A stretch of 64,000 nt of DNA. Origin: Mariniphaga sp041684965. Its GTDB lineage: Bacteria > Bacteroidota > Bacteroidia > Bacteroidales > Prolixibacteraceae. Positions 9,317-16,442 of the stretch are shown here, piece by piece (the first letter of the stretch is position 1; each line of letters starts with the position of its first letter). Location of the stretch: positions 186,001-250,000 of the forward strand of contig JAWLGR010000002.1 in NCBI GenBank assembly GCA_041684965.1, given 5' to 3'. Under the pieces are notes generated by a model, which worked only from the letters and a program-made list of their open reading frames with translations, was not told the DNA's origin and ran no database searches. The position numbers were made by a program, and so were the translations under genes.

Positions 9317-10087
9317 TTAAAATTTTAAGTGTTTTACGGAAAGGCCATGATTTTTAATTTCAAGCAATGCATCGATACCTGCCTGAATGTGTATATCTAC
9401 ATACTCCATAGTTACCAGTTTATCGCTATCGCTTGTTTTTACACCTGCCGATATCATAGGCTGATCAGAAACCAGCAGGAGTGCCCCTGTGGGTATTTTA
9501 TTTGCAAATCCCACTGTAAATAAAGTAGCCGTTTCCATATCTATGGCCATGGCCCGTGTTTTCGTAAGGTATTTTTTAAACCGGTCATCGTATTCCCACA
9601 CCCTCCGGTTGGTGGTGTAAACTACCCCGGTCCAGTAATCGAAACCGCTGTTGCGTAACACATGTGATACCGCACGCTGGATATTGAATGCAGGCAATGC
9701 AGGTACTTCAGGCGGGAGGTAATCGGCCGATGTACCCTCGTTTCGAATGGCTGCAATGGGTAGAATAAAATCACCAAGTTTGTTTTTCTTTTTTAATCCC
9801 CCGCATTTACCCAGAAAAAGCACCCCTTTGGGCTTAATGGAGCTAAGTAAATCCATTACGGTGGCAGCATTTGGGCTACCCATTCCAAAATTAATAATTG
9901 TAATGCCTTCTGCTGTTGCATTTGGCATGTTTTTATCACTTCCCGTTACCGGTACTTCAAACCGTAAGGAAAACTTTTCAACATATCCCATGAAATTTGT
10001 AAGCAGAATGTATTCCCCAAAATCTTCAAGTTTTCTGCCCGTATAGCGTGGCAGCCAGTTTTCCACTATTTCTTTTTTTGTCTTCAT
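9317..10087 (-). CDS. amn: AMP nucleosidase (short form)
   Basis: Hydrolyses AMP to adenine and ribose-5-phosphate in purine turnover. The 256-residue length matches the short Bacteroidota form, which lacks the N-terminal regulatory domain of the enterobacterial enzyme. The nucleoside phosphorylase-like core is visible: ITIINFGMGSPNAATVMD (phosphate/ribose loop), GVLFLGKCGGLKKK, the EGTSADYLPPEVPALP loop, and AIDMETATLFTVGFA with the conserved M-E-T, followed by ALLLVSDQPM with the catalytic Asp. It is the first gene of the amn-holA-rhomboid operon. A CAAATTTA at 10093-10100 is a -7-like match on the minus strand, without a good -33 element. Confidence 0.9.
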   Translation of the reverse strand: MKTKKEIVENWLPRYTGRKLEDFGEYILLTNFMGYVEKFSLRFEVPVTGSDKNMPNATAEGITIINFGMGSPNAATVMDLLSSIKPKGVLFLGKCGGLKKKNKLGDFILPIAAIRNEGTSADYLPPEVPALPAFNIQRAVSHVLRNSGFDYWTGVVYTTNRRVWEYDDRFKKYLTKTRAMAIDMETATLFTVGFANKIPTGALLLVSDQPMISAGVKTSDSDKLVTMEYVDIHIQAGIDALLEIKNHGLSVKHLKF

Positions 10088-10208
10088 TTACTCAAATTTA
10101 CAGAAGAATGGTTTATTTTGTTAAAAATAAACAGGCATTCACAAAAATACATTTTTCCATGTGGCTTGCCAATTGTTGCTGTAAACATCATTAAAATAAA
10201 AACAGGGA

Positions 10209-10649
10209 ATGCAGGAACTTAATTTACCGCGTTACGAATTTCGATTCACCATCAAAGGAAATAAGAATTATATTTTTGACAGAATTCGCAGGCGGTATGT
10301 GTTACTGACTCCTGAAGAATGGGTAAGACAGCACTTTATACTTTATTTAATAAGGGAAAAAAATTATCCTGAATCCCTGATGGCTGTGGAAAAACAAATT
10401 TCTATAAACAATGTGCTTTTTCGGTTCGATCTTCTTACCTATACAAAGGCAGGCAAACCTTTTCTTATTGCTGAATTCAAAGCTCCCGGCGTGAAAATAT
10501 CTCAGGAGGTTTTTGATCAGGTGGTACGTTACAACATGGCCCTGAAAGTGGAAAGGGTTGTAGTTACAAACGGGATACACCACTATGCCTGCCAAATTGA
10601 TTATATGCAGAACAGCTATACATTTCTTAATGAAGTGCCGGAATATTGA
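10209..10649 (+). CDS. HsdR N-terminal-domain PD-(D/E)xK nuclease-like protein
   Basis: A 146-residue protein that resembles only the N-terminal nuclease domain of type I restriction subunit R. Conserved elements are YDRIRRRYVLLTPEEWVRQH-like text near residues 20-45, then FRFDLLTYTKAGKPFLIAEFKAP, which supplies the acidic residue and the E-x-K of a PD-(D/E)xK site, and FDQVVRYNMAL. There is no helicase, HsdM or HsdS nearby, so this is not a restriction system. It lies divergent from amn-holA, a linkage widely seen in Bacteroidota, which suggests a housekeeping role in DNA metabolism rather than defence. That role is inference. Confidence 0.85.
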   Translation: MQELNLPRYEFRFTIKGNKNYIFDRIRRRYVLLTPEEWVRQHFILYLIREKNYPESLMAVEKQISINNVLFRFDLLTYTKAGKPFLIAEFKAPGVKISQEVFDQVVRYNMALKVERVVVTNGIHHYACQIDYMQNSYTFLNEVPEY

Positions 10650-10651
10650 TC

Positions 10652-11179
10652 TCAGACCATGATTTTTTGAAAAAAATATTCATCCTTCCAGCCTGTAGCT
10701 GTTTTTATCCAGTATTTTTTTACACCATTCATTTCAAATCCGGCTTTTTCGAATAAGTTAATACTTACTGTATTGTCTGCAGCTATGTTGGCAAACAGTT
10801 GTTTGAGCCCGAGCGAACTAAGTGCAAAATCAGCCAATGCAGCCAGTGCATCTGAAGCATAACCCCGGCCACGATCTTCACGGTTGTAAATCAATATTCC
10901 AACGCCTGCCCGCATATGGTAAGGATCGAAATCAAACAAATCAATAGCCCCTACAGCATGCTTTTCCCAATTTTCAATGATGAGGCGCAATTGCCTTGTT
11001 TCGTATATGTCTTTAGCTGAATTTTTAATGTATTCCGTTAACAGATATTTTGAGAATGGTGTGCGTGTATTGCTTAACTCCCAAAGATCCATATTATTCT
11101 CCCATCGGTAAAGTACCTCTACATCTTCAGGTTCGAGTGGCCTGAGAATTATTTTTCCATGAGTCAGCCAATTATTCAT
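10652..11179 (-). CDS. GNAT-family N-acetyltransferase
   Basis: A 175-residue RimJ/RimL-type acetyltransferase that transfers acetyl from acetyl-CoA to an amine, often a protein N terminus. It begins with the typical ILRPLEPEDVEVLYRWENN. The acetyl-CoA binding motif A appears as IYNREDRGRGYASDALAAL (RGRGYA matches Q/R-x-x-G-x-G/A), and motif B as LFANIAADNTVSINLFEKAGF. The end, ... GVKKYWIKTATGWKDEYFF, is the usual tail. It lies two bases from the nuclease-like gene on the other strand, so the two converge. The substrate cannot be predicted. Confidence 0.88.
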   Translation of the reverse strand: MNNWLTHGKIILRPLEPEDVEVLYRWENNMDLWELSNTRTPFSKYLLTEYIKNSAKDIYETRQLRLIIENWEKHAVGAIDLFDFDPYHMRAGVGILIYNREDRGRGYASDALAALADFALSSLGLKQLFANIAADNTVSINLFEKAGFEMNGVKKYWIKTATGWKDEYFFQKIMV

Positions 11180-11310
11180 TAAAGGTCTTTTATTAGTATT
11201 TTTCTAGACGGAAACTTCAATTGAATCATAATTACTCTTCTTTCAGAAAGTGGGAAGGGTATTATATGTATACTGAATTTGCAGTTAGTTTGTTCATTAA
11301 TCAATGCATT

Positions 11311-13272
11311 TTATTTATCCAGTTGCCGCCATCCTTTCAGAATAATTTCTGCATCGGAGAGTATGCTGTAGTTTCGGGCATATAAAACATCCAACCGGCT
11401 CAATGAGATATCTTGATTTAAATTCCGGCTGCTAATGTCAAACATATCAACCGGAGAAAGAATGCCAGGTTTTATAACCGGAAGTTCAGGGTTTTGGTTA
11501 ACTTTTCCCGAATAACCCACCCAGGACTTTTCCCCTTTTAACACTCTAAACGCATTTCTTATAAATGCATTTTTATCCTTATAAAACCAGACAAGCACAG
11601 GACTGGCAAGTAACAATGAAAAAGCAGCAGTCAAATCAAAAAGCCTCTTTTTCCTCCGGTTTGCCGGTTTCGAAATGGAATTAATATGTACTACATATAA
11701 GTCTCCTGCCGTATGGATGGAATTGCTCCCAATAATGCTGATGCTCTCTGGGGGAGCAATTTTAAAATCCACATTAAGGTTGCTAAGTTCAAGCATAGCC
11801 CTGATTATATCGGCAGAGCTGATATTTTCAGCACAGAAGATAATTTCATCAATACGATGAATGCGGATTATTTCACTTAATTTATTTACTGACCCAATGT
11901 ATTGGTTATTTGTTTCAGAATTATCAATAGCAATAAACCCTGCAAAATCAGCCTGGATTCGTGTTTGCCTCAGAATATCCCTTACCCGCATCGCTTCAGC
12001 AGCATGACCAGCAATGGCAATCTTTTTTGTTCGTTTGATATCAAGACCAAATGCCTTCCATTTCATCAGGTAAAATACAAGCCTGTAGATAACCAATGCA
12101 AAGCCGGCCCATAAAGTACCTAACAGAATGAGTGCCCGGGAGAACCGATATTCCTCATCGATGAGCGAATACACTAGCAAAATAACTACTGTACCCCACA
12201 AAATTCCGCGCATAACCTGCAGAAGGCTGACAGGTTTTTTATAACCTCCCGAAGAATATATGGATAACAGCCATATAATAATATAAACCGGAACTACAAC
12301 CTGCAGGAAAAATGGAGGATAATAGGAAGGTTCATAATAGAACCTTTCCCACAAAGGAACGAGCAAAAGAAAACCTGAATAAATTATGAGTGCATCCAGC
12401 AGCGGAAGAATAATCCGGTTTGAGAACTGACGAATTATCGACAGAAAGGCGCGGAACCATATTGCCAGGTGCAGGAGGAATGAAAAGGTGCTGGCTTTTC
12501 CTGAAGAAAAATGTTTTTTGGCAAATATGATCATGGCAGTGTAAAAAACTTTCACATAATTCAGTGAACCTTTTTTTGTGCTTTCTCCTTTGTAATGGAT
12601 TATCGTAGTTTCAGGGAAATAATAATTTTTATATCCACCCTTTGTTATCCGATACGACAGATCAATATCCTCTCCGTACATGAAAAAAGTCTCATCCAGC
12701 AAACCTACCTCTTCAATAGTTTTTTTTCGTAGCAGCATAAAGGCACCGGCTAGAACATCCACCTCATGTATCGAATCTTCATGGAGATAGGAGAGATGGT
12801 ATTTTCCGAATTTTTTTGATTTTGGAAAGAGCGCAGACAACCCAAACATTTTGTAAAAGGCAACCCAGGGAGTGGGCAATCCCCGTTTCGATTCCGGAAG
12901 AAAATTTCCTTTTCCATCAATCATTTTTACTCCTAGTCCGCCTGCTTCAGGATGCTTATCCATGAAATTGATTACTTTGGAAAAAGTATCTTCTTCAACA
13001 ACTGTATCCGGGTTCAGCAACAGGATGTATTTTCCGGTTGCATTACGGATAGCCTGATTGTTCGCTTTTGAAAAGCCGGCATTCGTTTGGTTCTCAATCA
13101 GGTAAACCCCGGGAAATTTTTCACGGACAAGTTGTGATGAACCATCAACCGAATTGTTGTCAACCACAAATATTTCTGTATGAATATTTTTTGATGCTTT
13201 AAACACTGAGTGGAGGCATTGCTCCAAAAAATGCTTTACATTGTAGTTTACAATAATTACCGAAAGTTCCAT
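11311..13272 (-). CDS. GT2 glycosyltransferase fused to a polyprenyl-sugar-transferase-like tail
   Basis: A 653-residue membrane protein of two parts. Residues 1 to about 270 are a family 2 glycosyltransferase: LSVIIVNYNVKHFLEQCL, VVDNNSVDGS, NPDT for metal/sugar-nucleotide binding, and MYGEDIDLSYRI. Four to five membrane helices follow (about 285-400). Next comes a nucleotide-binding-like segment, KKIAIAGHAAEAMRVRDIL, as in the middle of WbaP-type enzymes, and then a tail starting RRKKRLFDLTAAFSLLLASPVL. That tail looks like a phosphoglycosyltransferase, but the usual KFRSM catalytic stretch is missing. Only the end elements are kept (SWVGYSGKV, LPVIKPGILSP, SRLDVLYARNYSI). The rhamnosyl/galactofuranosyl-type GT2 is probably active in cell-surface glycan synthesis; the tail may be structural. 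Confidence 0.85.
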   Translation of the reverse strand: MELSVIIVNYNVKHFLEQCLHSVFKASKNIHTEIFVVDNNSVDGSSQLVREKFPGVYLIENQTNAGFSKANNQAIRNATGKYILLLNPDTVVEEDTFSKVINFMDKHPEAGGLGVKMIDGKGNFLPESKRGLPTPWVAFYKMFGLSALFPKSKKFGKYHLSYLHEDSIHEVDVLAGAFMLLRKKTIEEVGLLDETFFMYGEDIDLSYRITKGGYKNYYFPETTIIHYKGESTKKGSLNYVKVFYTAMIIFAKKHFSSGKASTFSFLLHLAIWFRAFLSIIRQFSNRIILPLLDALIIYSGFLLLVPLWERFYYEPSYYPPFFLQVVVPVYIIIWLLSIYSSGGYKKPVSLLQVMRGILWGTVVILLVYSLIDEEYRFSRALILLGTLWAGFALVIYRLVFYLMKWKAFGLDIKRTKKIAIAGHAAEAMRVRDILRQTRIQADFAGFIAIDNSETNNQYIGSVNKLSEIIRIHRIDEIIFCAENISSADIIRAMLELSNLNVDFKIAPPESISIIGSNSIHTAGDLYVVHINSISKPANRRKKRLFDLTAAFSLLLASPVLVWFYKDKNAFIRNAFRVLKGEKSWVGYSGKVNQNPELPVIKPGILSPVDMFDISSRNLNQDISLSRLDVLYARNYSILSDAEIILKGWRQLDK

Positions 13273-13296
13273 TTATTCAGCCTGGCTTTTATGGTT

Positions 13297-13327
13297 CAAA
13301 TGTAATGATTCCGTTTAATATCGGAAA
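13297..13327 (-). promoter_or_regulatory. Candidate promoter of the GT2 gene
   Basis: On the minus strand TACATTTG (complement of 13297-13304) matches the Bacteroidota -7 consensus exactly. Nineteen bases upstream lies TTTC (complement of 13324-13327), one mismatch from TTTG. The start codon at 13272 would follow a leader of about 15-20 bases. The -33 element overlaps the T-run of the recR terminator. Confidence 0.35.
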
Positions 13328-13352
13328 AAAACAGGATTCTGTTTTAATCCTG
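13324..13352 (-). terminator. Rho-independent terminator of recR
   Basis: Directly after the recR stop codon, on the minus strand, a 7-bp perfect stem (CAGGATT at 13346-13352 pairing with 13332-13338, 7-base loop) is followed by a run of seven T. This separates recR from the GT2 gene downstream in the same orientation. Confidence 0.6.
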
Positions 13353-13354
13353 AA

Positions 13355-13996
13355 CTATTTTCCCACAGAACTTTCGTATAGCACACGGTTTACCAGCGAT
13401 CTTCCAAGAGTAATTTCATCGGTATATTCCAAATCATCTCCTACGGCTACTCCGCGTGATAATGTAGTTACCCGTACAGGCTTTTCCTTCAGTTTTCTGA
13501 AAATATAAAAATTTGTCGTGTCACCTTCCATTGTAGTAGGCAGGGCAAGAATAATTTCAATTATTTCATCCTCGCCGGCGCGATCAATAAGCGAATTGAT
13601 TTCCAGTTCAGAGGGGCCGATGCCATCCATTGGAGAAATAATGCCACCTAAAACATGATACAACCCGTTGTACTGATTTGTATTTTCAACAAGCATTACG
13701 TCGCGGATATTTTCTACTACACAAATTATAGATTTATTCCGGGATGGATTGGAGCAAATCTGACAAACGTTGGTATCTGAAATATTATGACAAACCTGGC
13801 AATGTTTTATTTCATTACGGAGTTGTATCAGGCTTTGCCCAAACAGGAGTACATCCTCTTTATTCTGACGCAAAAGGTGCAAAACCATTCGCAGTGCTGT
13901 TTTTCGTCCAATCCCGGGTAATTTGGCAAATTCATTTACTGCTGTTTCCAGCAGCTTCGACGGATATCTTTCAATATTCATGTTTGTGTTTTTCAA
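13355..13996 (-). CDS. recR: Recombination mediator RecR
   Basis: RecR works with RecF/RecO to load RecA on gapped DNA. The 213 residues (about 207 if the second ATG, MNIERYPSK, is used) match the family. Domains in order are the helix-hairpin-helix ETAVNEFAKLPGIGRKTALRM, the four-cysteine zinc finger CQVCHNISDTNVCQIC, and the Toprim domain with IICVVENIRDVMLVENTNQY and YHVLGGIISPMDGIGPSEL. The C terminus carries the Walker-B-like SRGVAVGDDLEYTDEITLGRSL. All key residues appear intact. It is followed by its own terminator, so it is probably a single-gene unit. Confidence 0.95.
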   Translation of the reverse strand: MKNTNMNIERYPSKLLETAVNEFAKLPGIGRKTALRMVLHLLRQNKEDVLLFGQSLIQLRNEIKHCQVCHNISDTNVCQICSNPSRNKSIICVVENIRDVMLVENTNQYNGLYHVLGGIISPMDGIGPSELEINSLIDRAGEDEIIEIILALPTTMEGDTTNFYIFRKLKEKPVRVTTLSRGVAVGDDLEYTDEITLGRSLVNRVLYESSVGK

Positions 13997-14201
13997 CTTT
14001 TATAATTAAGACGAAAACGTACATTTGATTCCTGTACATTATGAGAAGCATGATTTTCTTAAATTTTCTTTGCTTCTTTTCTTAAACCGAACAGTCCTTC
14101 TCAGGAATCTGATTTAAAAAAATATTTTCTCATTCACATAAAATAAATAAATTTACAAAATTCAGAAAAAAAAAGTTATTTAATCAATAAAAAAACAAAT
14201 C

Positions 14202-15671
14202 ATGGACAAAAAAGAAAAACCATTGGTCTCCCGGCGGAATTTCATCGGAACTACTGCTTCTGTCGTTGCAGGGTTTACAATAATTCCGAGCCATGCAGTA
14301 GCCGGATTGGGGCATATAGCTCCGAGTGACAAACTCAACATTGCGGGTATAGGTGTTGGTGGAAAAGGGAAAGTTAATCTTCGAAACATGCCTGGTCAGA
14401 ACATCGTTGCTTTATGTGATGTGGATTGGGATTATGCTGACGGAGTATTTAAAACGTATCCTGGAGCAAAGAAATGGAAAGATTTCCGTGAGATGCTTGA
14501 GAAACAAAAGGATATTGATGCTGTAGTGATTGCAACACCCGATCATACACATGCTGTTCAGGCCATGATGGCGATGCAGTTGGGAAAACATGTTTACTGC
14601 CAGAAACCACTGACACATACAATATGGGAAGCACGTCAGCTTACAGAGGCTGCAAAAAAATACAAAATAGCTACCCAAATGGGAAATGAAGGCCATTCAA
14701 ACGATGAAGTGCGCCTGGTTGCCGAATTGATTCATGCCGGTGTGATCGGCGATGTTTATGAAGTCCATGCCACTACCAACCGTCCTATATGGCCTCAGGG
14801 GCTGCATCGACCTGCAGAAGTACATAAAGTCCCTAAAACCCTCGATTGGGATTTATTCCTTGGAACGGCAGCTTACAGACCATACAATGAAGCATATCAC
14901 CCCTGGAGCTGGCGGGCATGGTGGGATTACGGAACCGGCGCGCTTGGTGACATGGGTTGCCATGTGCTGGATGTCCCCTTTTATGCATTGAACCTGAATT
15001 ACCCTGTAAAGGTGCAATCAAGCTCTACCCTGGTTAACACTGAAAGTGCACCCCAGGCTTCCCGGGTTGAATTTACTTTCCCGGCCAGAAAAAATTTACC
15101 TGATGTTGCGATGCCTGAATTAAAACTCATATGGTACGATGGCGGAATTACACCTCACCGGTTTGCCGATTTGCCCGCAAATGTTTCACTCGAGCAGATT
15201 AATCTCTTTGTAGGTACCAAAGGAAAAATTATCAGCGCAAATTATGGGGCTGGGTATAAAGTTATTTTGGATGATTATAAAACACCTCCCAAAACCATCG
15301 AACGGGTTCCTGACCATCCGCTGGGAGGTGGAAGGCATGAAATGGATTGGGTTCGTGCCAGCAAGGAAAATGCAGGTTCCAGAAAAGAAGCATGTTCGAA
15401 TTTTAGCTATGCCGGGCCGCTTACAGAAATGGTGTTGATGGGTAACCTGGCAATCCGGCTCCAGGATTTAAAACGGGAACTGGAATGGGATGGCCAGAAT
15501 ATGAAGTTTAAAAATATTGGTGCCGGAGAAAAGATGAATCTTATTACTTCACATGTATACAAAAAGGTAAACAAACAGCCACAGTTTAATACGGATAGGG
15601 AAGAAGTGAATGCACTCGAATTTGCCAACGAAATGATAAAACATACTTATCGTGACGGTTGGGGGTGGTAA
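14202..15671 (+). CDS. Tat-exported Gfo/Idh/MocA-family oxidoreductase
   Basis: A 489-residue NAD(P)-dependent oxidoreductase of the Gfo/Idh/MocA family with a twin-arginine signal: SRRNFIGTT followed by a hydrophobic stretch ending near AVAG (about residue 33). The Rossmann domain shows IAGIGVGGKGKVN, CDVDWDYADG and IATPDHTHAVQAMMAM. The family's EKP-type motif appears as QKPLTHTIWEARQL. The C-terminal substrate domain follows, with DWDLFLGTAAYRPYNEAYHPWSWRAWWDYG and GTGALGDMGCHVLDVPF. This exported subgroup is very common in polysaccharide-degrading Bacteroidota, where such enzymes act on sugars or glycosides in the periplasm, some with a self-recycled bound cofactor. The exact substrate is unknown. 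It stands alone and ends in a strong terminator. Confidence 0.9.
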   Translation: MDKKEKPLVSRRNFIGTTASVVAGFTIIPSHAVAGLGHIAPSDKLNIAGIGVGGKGKVNLRNMPGQNIVALCDVDWDYADGVFKTYPGAKKWKDFREMLEKQKDIDAVVIATPDHTHAVQAMMAMQLGKHVYCQKPLTHTIWEARQLTEAAKKYKIATQMGNEGHSNDEVRLVAELIHAGVIGDVYEVHATTNRPIWPQGLHRPAEVHKVPKTLDWDLFLGTAAYRPYNEAYHPWSWRAWWDYGTGALGDMGCHVLDVPFYALNLNYPVKVQSSSTLVNTESAPQASRVEFTFPARKNLPDVAMPELKLIWYDGGITPHRFADLPANVSLEQINLFVGTKGKIISANYGAGYKVILDDYKTPPKTIERVPDHPLGGGRHEMDWVRASKENAGSRKEACSNFSYAGPLTEMVLMGNLAIRLQDLKRELEWDGQNMKFKNIGAGEKMNLITSHVYKKVNKQPQFNTDREEVNALEFANEMIKHTYRDGWGW

Positions 15672-15693
15672 TAATCCCATTTGTGGTTATGAT

Positions 15694-15741
15694 AAAAAGC
15701 CTTCGTTGTTTCCCTGTTGCAGGGGCTTCGAAGGCTTTTTT
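15694..15741 (+). terminator. Rho-independent terminator after the Tat oxidoreductase
   Basis: A 12-bp perfect stem (aaaaagccttcg at 15694-15705 pairing with cgaaggcttttt at 15729-15740) ends in a T-run, 22 bases after the stop codon. The A-run on the left arm would let it work in both directions. Confidence 0.8.
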
Positions 15742-16442
15742 CATTCATAAAGCTTAAATCGAATCTTACGTTAATTCCTCCTTATCGCGTACCAATTCTT
15801 TTCCCCCGACCTTCTCTCTTCCGGATGAATAAAGCAATGGTCCTGCCTGTTGATGGTATGATCACAAGGTTTTAATTTGGAATTAATTCATTACAACAAT
15901 TAACCAGGGGTAAATTTAAACACCTGTTAAGTAAAGATAGCACCACCTAAGAAGCAGGGTTTGAATCATGAATAACTTCGTATTAAATTCGTATTAAATT
16001 CACAACAAATTCGGAACAAATTCGCGAATTCGCGAATTTATAGCGAATTTGTTCCGAATTTGTTGTGAATTTAGACAGGATCAGGTAGGAAGCAGAAGGG
16101 GTATATTAATTTTTCTGTATGTATTTTAAATATTACGATTGACCAGGATTTTCTATCTCTGGCTATTATTCTGGTTGAAGCCTACGTGTTCTGTCATAGG
16201 GGGATGAAATACCGGCAGGACAAATTTATTCAATAAATGGTTTCAGGTAAACTTATGCCGCATGTTCTATAGCGGGTACAACTTTTGCCTTTCTTTTCCG
16301 GTACCCTGGCACCTCAAGAATAATTACGGGGTCAAAAATTTAAGGAAATCCACTTGTTTTACAAACACAAATACGATTGAACAAAACCCTTTATAATATG
16401 GGAATTCACTGCCAGGATTTTTGAGTTTAGGTTTTACTACGC
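15742..16442. other. Long intergenic region with the inverted repeat
   Basis: Apart from the terminator at its left end and the inverted repeat at 15996-16072, no gene is supported. On the minus strand about 27 codons ending in a TAA near 16258 read FDPVIILEVPGYRKRKAKVV and on to EHAA, which has the feel of a protein C terminus. It is too short to assign and lacks a start, so it may be a gene remnant. Confidence 0.4.
15996..16072. repeat. Perfect 30-bp inverted repeat with 11-bp internal periodicity
   Basis: The left arm 15996-16025 and right arm 16043-16072 are exact reverse complements over 30 bases, around a 17-base centre that itself contains gaattcgcgaatt. To the left, four 11-base units (acttcgtatta, aattcgtatta, aattcacaaca, aattcggaaca) run head to tail from 15975 to 16018 and merge into two aattcgcg units. 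As DNA it could extrude a cruciform; as RNA it would form a very stable hairpin. It lies in an otherwise empty 770-base gap, too far from either neighbour to be their terminator. Confidence 0.9.

Noticed and set aside
10209..10649. A type I restriction-modification system around the HsdR-N-like gene
   Set aside because: No helicase part, HsdM or HsdS is nearby; only the nuclease domain exists and it sits in a housekeeping context.
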